Below are positions 6,495 through 7,680 of a DNA stretch of 7,680 nucleotides, piece by piece. The position numbers and the translations under genes are program-made. Where the stretch lies: NCBI GenBank assembly GCA_013214715.1, contig JABSSB010000021.1:20024-27703 (forward strand), given 5' to 3'. Positions within the stretch are counted from its first letter, which is position 1; every line of letters starts with the position of its first letter. The notes under the pieces are model-generated. The model searched no databases, had not been told where the DNA came from, and saw only the letters and a program-made list of their open reading frames with translations. This stretch comes from Paracoccaceae bacterium. Lineage in GTDB: Bacteria; Pseudomonadota; Alphaproteobacteria; Rhodobacterales; Rhodobacteraceae.

Positions 6495-7388
6495 TCAACG
6501 GGTTGCGTAGGCATCACTAAACCCCATTGCCTTGATGTCTGCCAGAGCTTTGGTGACGGCTTGCTGTGTGGCAAGCGGTCCGACCCGCAGCCGCCAGAAG
6601 GACGCACTGCCAGAGGTAACCTTATCCACCTGCACGGGCAGGCCTGTATCCGCCAGTTGCGTTGCAGCGCTGCGGGCGTTTTCTTCGACTGAGAACAGGC
6701 CGATCTGAACAAAAGGTACATTGGCATCGGATGCGTTTGCAGGCGCTGCAGTCTCGGGCGCTGGGGTCTGTTGGGGCTCGGAGGAGGGGCTTGCCGCGAT
6801 CGCGGTGGCCGCAGCGGAGGCTGTTTCAGCCACCGAATTCTCAGTGTCCGCGGGGCTTGAGGCTGGTGGGGTGGTGCCATCCGCCGTCGCTTCAGCGGCC
6901 TCGGGCGCGGCTGCCGCGCCTGTGCGTTTCAACGCCACCACGTCCAATGTCGTCGGTGCGCCGGGTGTCATGCCCAATATGCCAGCGGCCTCTGATGAAA
7001 CGCGCACGCTTGGTCCGGCTTGCCCGGGAAGGCGTCGGAACAGCGCCGCGACCACCGATTTTCCTGTCGCCGGATCAGTCACAAGCACCCGTTCGGGCGT
7101 TGTGGCATCTTCGTGGGATACCCAGACACCTCCAAGCGAGGGCCGACCGTCCCAGATACCATCGTCTTGGACTGAAAACACGTTGGGCGCCAGTTCCTCA
7201 TCGCTTGCGACCTTCGTGCGCGGCGAGTCTGCATTCCAACTGGTCGCGGTCGACACGCCGCCCGTTGCAAAACCCGGCGACTGCGTGCTGTTGGTGTCTT
7301 CCAGGCAACCGGCCAAAAGCACTGGAACAAACAGCCAGCCCCAAAAGCCGTTGTTGATGGTTTTTGCGCCTGAATGCCGGCCTGTCAT
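6495..7388 (-). CDS. SPOR-domain lipoprotein with an RlpA-like barrel region
   Basis: This 297-residue envelope protein has an N-terminal hydrophobic stretch (14-26) ending in the lipobox LAGC with C28, so it is a predicted lipoprotein. Residues about 84-154 (GGVWVSHEDATTPERVLVTD, then GKSVVAALFRR and VSSEAAGILGMTPG) resemble the double-psi beta-barrel of RlpA lytic transglycosylases. The stretch where RlpA has 'NDRGP' with a catalytic Asp reads LFRRLPG, so catalysis is doubtful. Residues 155-223 are a low-complexity Ala/Pro/Glu/Ser/Thr linker suited to crossing the periplasm. Residues 225-297 (FVQIGLFSVEENARSAATQL to the end) are a SPOR domain, which binds denuded glycan strands at division septa. 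The start has GAGGA 5 nt upstream. It is the first gene of the operon and probably acts with the carboxypeptidase that follows on septal peptidoglycan (inference). I avoid the symbol rlpA because the barrel is divergent. Confidence 0.85.
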   Translation of the reverse strand: MTGRHSGAKTINNGFWGWLFVPVLLAGCLEDTNSTQSPGFATGGVSTATSWNADSPRTKVASDEELAPNVFSVQDDGIWDGRPSLGGVWVSHEDATTPERVLVTDPATGKSVVAALFRRLPGQAGPSVRVSSEAAGILGMTPGAPTTLDVVALKRTGAAAAPEAAEATADGTTPPASSPADTENSVAETASAAATAIAASPSSEPQQTPAPETAAPANASDANVPFVQIGLFSVEENARSAATQLADTGLPVQVDKVTSGSASFWRLRVGPLATQQAVTKALADIKAMGFSDAYATR

Positions 7389-7393
7389 GCCAG

Positions 7394-7398
7394 TCCTC
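7394..7398 (-). promoter_or_regulatory. ribosome binding site of the SPOR lipoprotein gene
   Basis: GAGGA, 5 nt before ATG 7388-7386 on the - strand. It supports this start for the first gene of the operon. Confidence 0.55.
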
Positions 7399-7447
7399 GC
7401 CTATTTTGCTGCCTCGGTCCGGCCCGGTTGTTCCGAGCCCGTCACTG

Positions 7448-7488
7448 TCATTGAGAGCAATGATAGCGCGCGGCGAAGAGCAAGGAAA
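7448..7488 (-). promoter_or_regulatory. tentative operon promoter overlapping an inverted repeat
   Basis: On the - strand, TATCAT (7465-7460) is a fair -10 element, one mismatch from TATAAT. At a 17-nt distance the -35 (TTTCCT, 7488-7483) is poor. The -10 overlaps a perfect inverted repeat TCATTG-AGAG-CAATGA (7448-7463), which could be an operator or chance. The leader to the first ATG would be about 65 nt. Confidence 0.2.
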
Positions 7489-7540
7489 GAGAGTGCGGAC
7501 CGCTTGTGGATCTCTTGCGACGCGAGATGCAACGATCGCG

Positions 7541-7569
7541 TTGACCTTGTCCCAAGCAAGGCTTAAACC
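7541..7569 (+). promoter_or_regulatory. promoter of tRNA-Ser
   Basis: A -35 element TTGACC (7541-7546, five of six to TTGACA) is followed by exactly 17 nt and a weaker -10 TAAACC (7564-7569). The tRNA begins 18 nt later, leaving a leader of about 10 nt, a normal layout for a tRNA gene. Confidence 0.5.
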
Positions 7570-7586
7570 CAGCCCGACGCACCACC

Positions 7587-7676
7587 GGGGAGGTGGCAGA
7601 GTGGTCGAATGCGGCGGTCTTGAAAACCGTTGAACGTGAGAGCGTTCCCAGGGTTCGAATCCCTGTCTCCCCGCCA
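7587..7676 (+). tRNA. tRNA-Ser, anticodon UGA
   Basis: This is a 90-nt class II tRNA that reads UCA serine codons (and other UCN by wobble). The acceptor stem GGGGAGG pairs with TCTCCCC (G-T at the last pair), followed by discriminator G7673 and an encoded CCA (7674-7676). The anticodon stem GCGGT/ACCGT holds loop CTTGAAA with anticodon TGA at 7621-7623. The long variable arm expected of serine tRNAs follows (GAACGTGAGAGCGTTC region, about 7632-7647), and the T arm is CAGGG-TTCGAAT-CCCTG. It is divergent from the SPOR operon. Confidence 0.97.
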
Positions 7677-7680
7677 CCCA

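Noticed and set aside
6721..7566. 281-codon + strand open frame rich in Ala/Ser/Val
   Set aside because: Antisense to the SPOR lipoprotein, whose lipobox, linker and SPOR domain are recognisable; the Ala/Ser richness mirrors the low-complexity linker.
7587..7676. tRNA-Ser as an integration site for a mobile element
   Set aside because: No integrase, no duplicated tRNA 3' end elsewhere in the window, and housekeeping genes flank it on the visible side; sequence beyond 7680 is unseen.

Overview
The window looks like a piece of chromosome from an alphaproteobacterium, most likely Rhodobacterales (Roseobacter/Rhodobacter group). This rests on the protein style, the GC-rich codon use and a gene order (SPOR protein, D-Ala-D-Ala carboxypeptidase, tmk, holB, tatD, PhnP-like hydrolase) that I recall as common in that order. 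The assignment is recognition, not a database result.

Region by region. Positions 1-95 may hold the last codons of a gene entering from the left on the + strand (weak), and 96-252 has no gene I can support. Positions 253-746 are a genetic wreck. The C-terminal end of a zinc-type quinone oxidoreductase lies on the - strand, and a frameshifted, internally deleted piece of a LysR-type regulator lies on the + strand. They are joined head to head, as if one deletion had eaten the start of both members of a divergent pair. Positions 747-1013 hold no gene, but contain a candidate - strand terminator ending in nine T residues, a perfect 15-bp palindrome, a perfect hairpin and three copies of TGCTGCA.

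From 7388 down to 1014 there are seven tightly packed genes on the - strand. In transcription order they are a SPOR-domain lipoprotein, a penicillin-binding D-alanyl-D-alanine carboxypeptidase, thymidylate kinase (tmk), the delta-prime subunit of the DNA polymerase III clamp loader (holB), a TatD-family metal-dependent hydrolase, a PhnP-like metallo-beta-lactamase-fold hydrolase and an AEC-family membrane transporter. Neighbours overlap by 1-4 nt or are separated by 3-21 nt, so they probably form one operon with translational coupling. The first two genes act on the periplasmic cell wall. tmk and holB supply dTDP and clamp loading for DNA synthesis. TatD and the hydrolase are cytoplasmic phosphoesterase/nuclease-type enzymes. 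The AEC transporter looks like a late passenger at the operon end.

To the right, 7389-7586 is a divergent intergenic region holding a plausible promoter for tRNA-Ser(UGA), which occupies 7587-7676 on the + strand with an encoded CCA.

I found no mobile element, CRISPR array, defence system or other obviously new system. The core is ordinary housekeeping. The most informative unusual item is the eroded qor/lysR pair; the rest are modest details of start sites, stops and non-coding structure.
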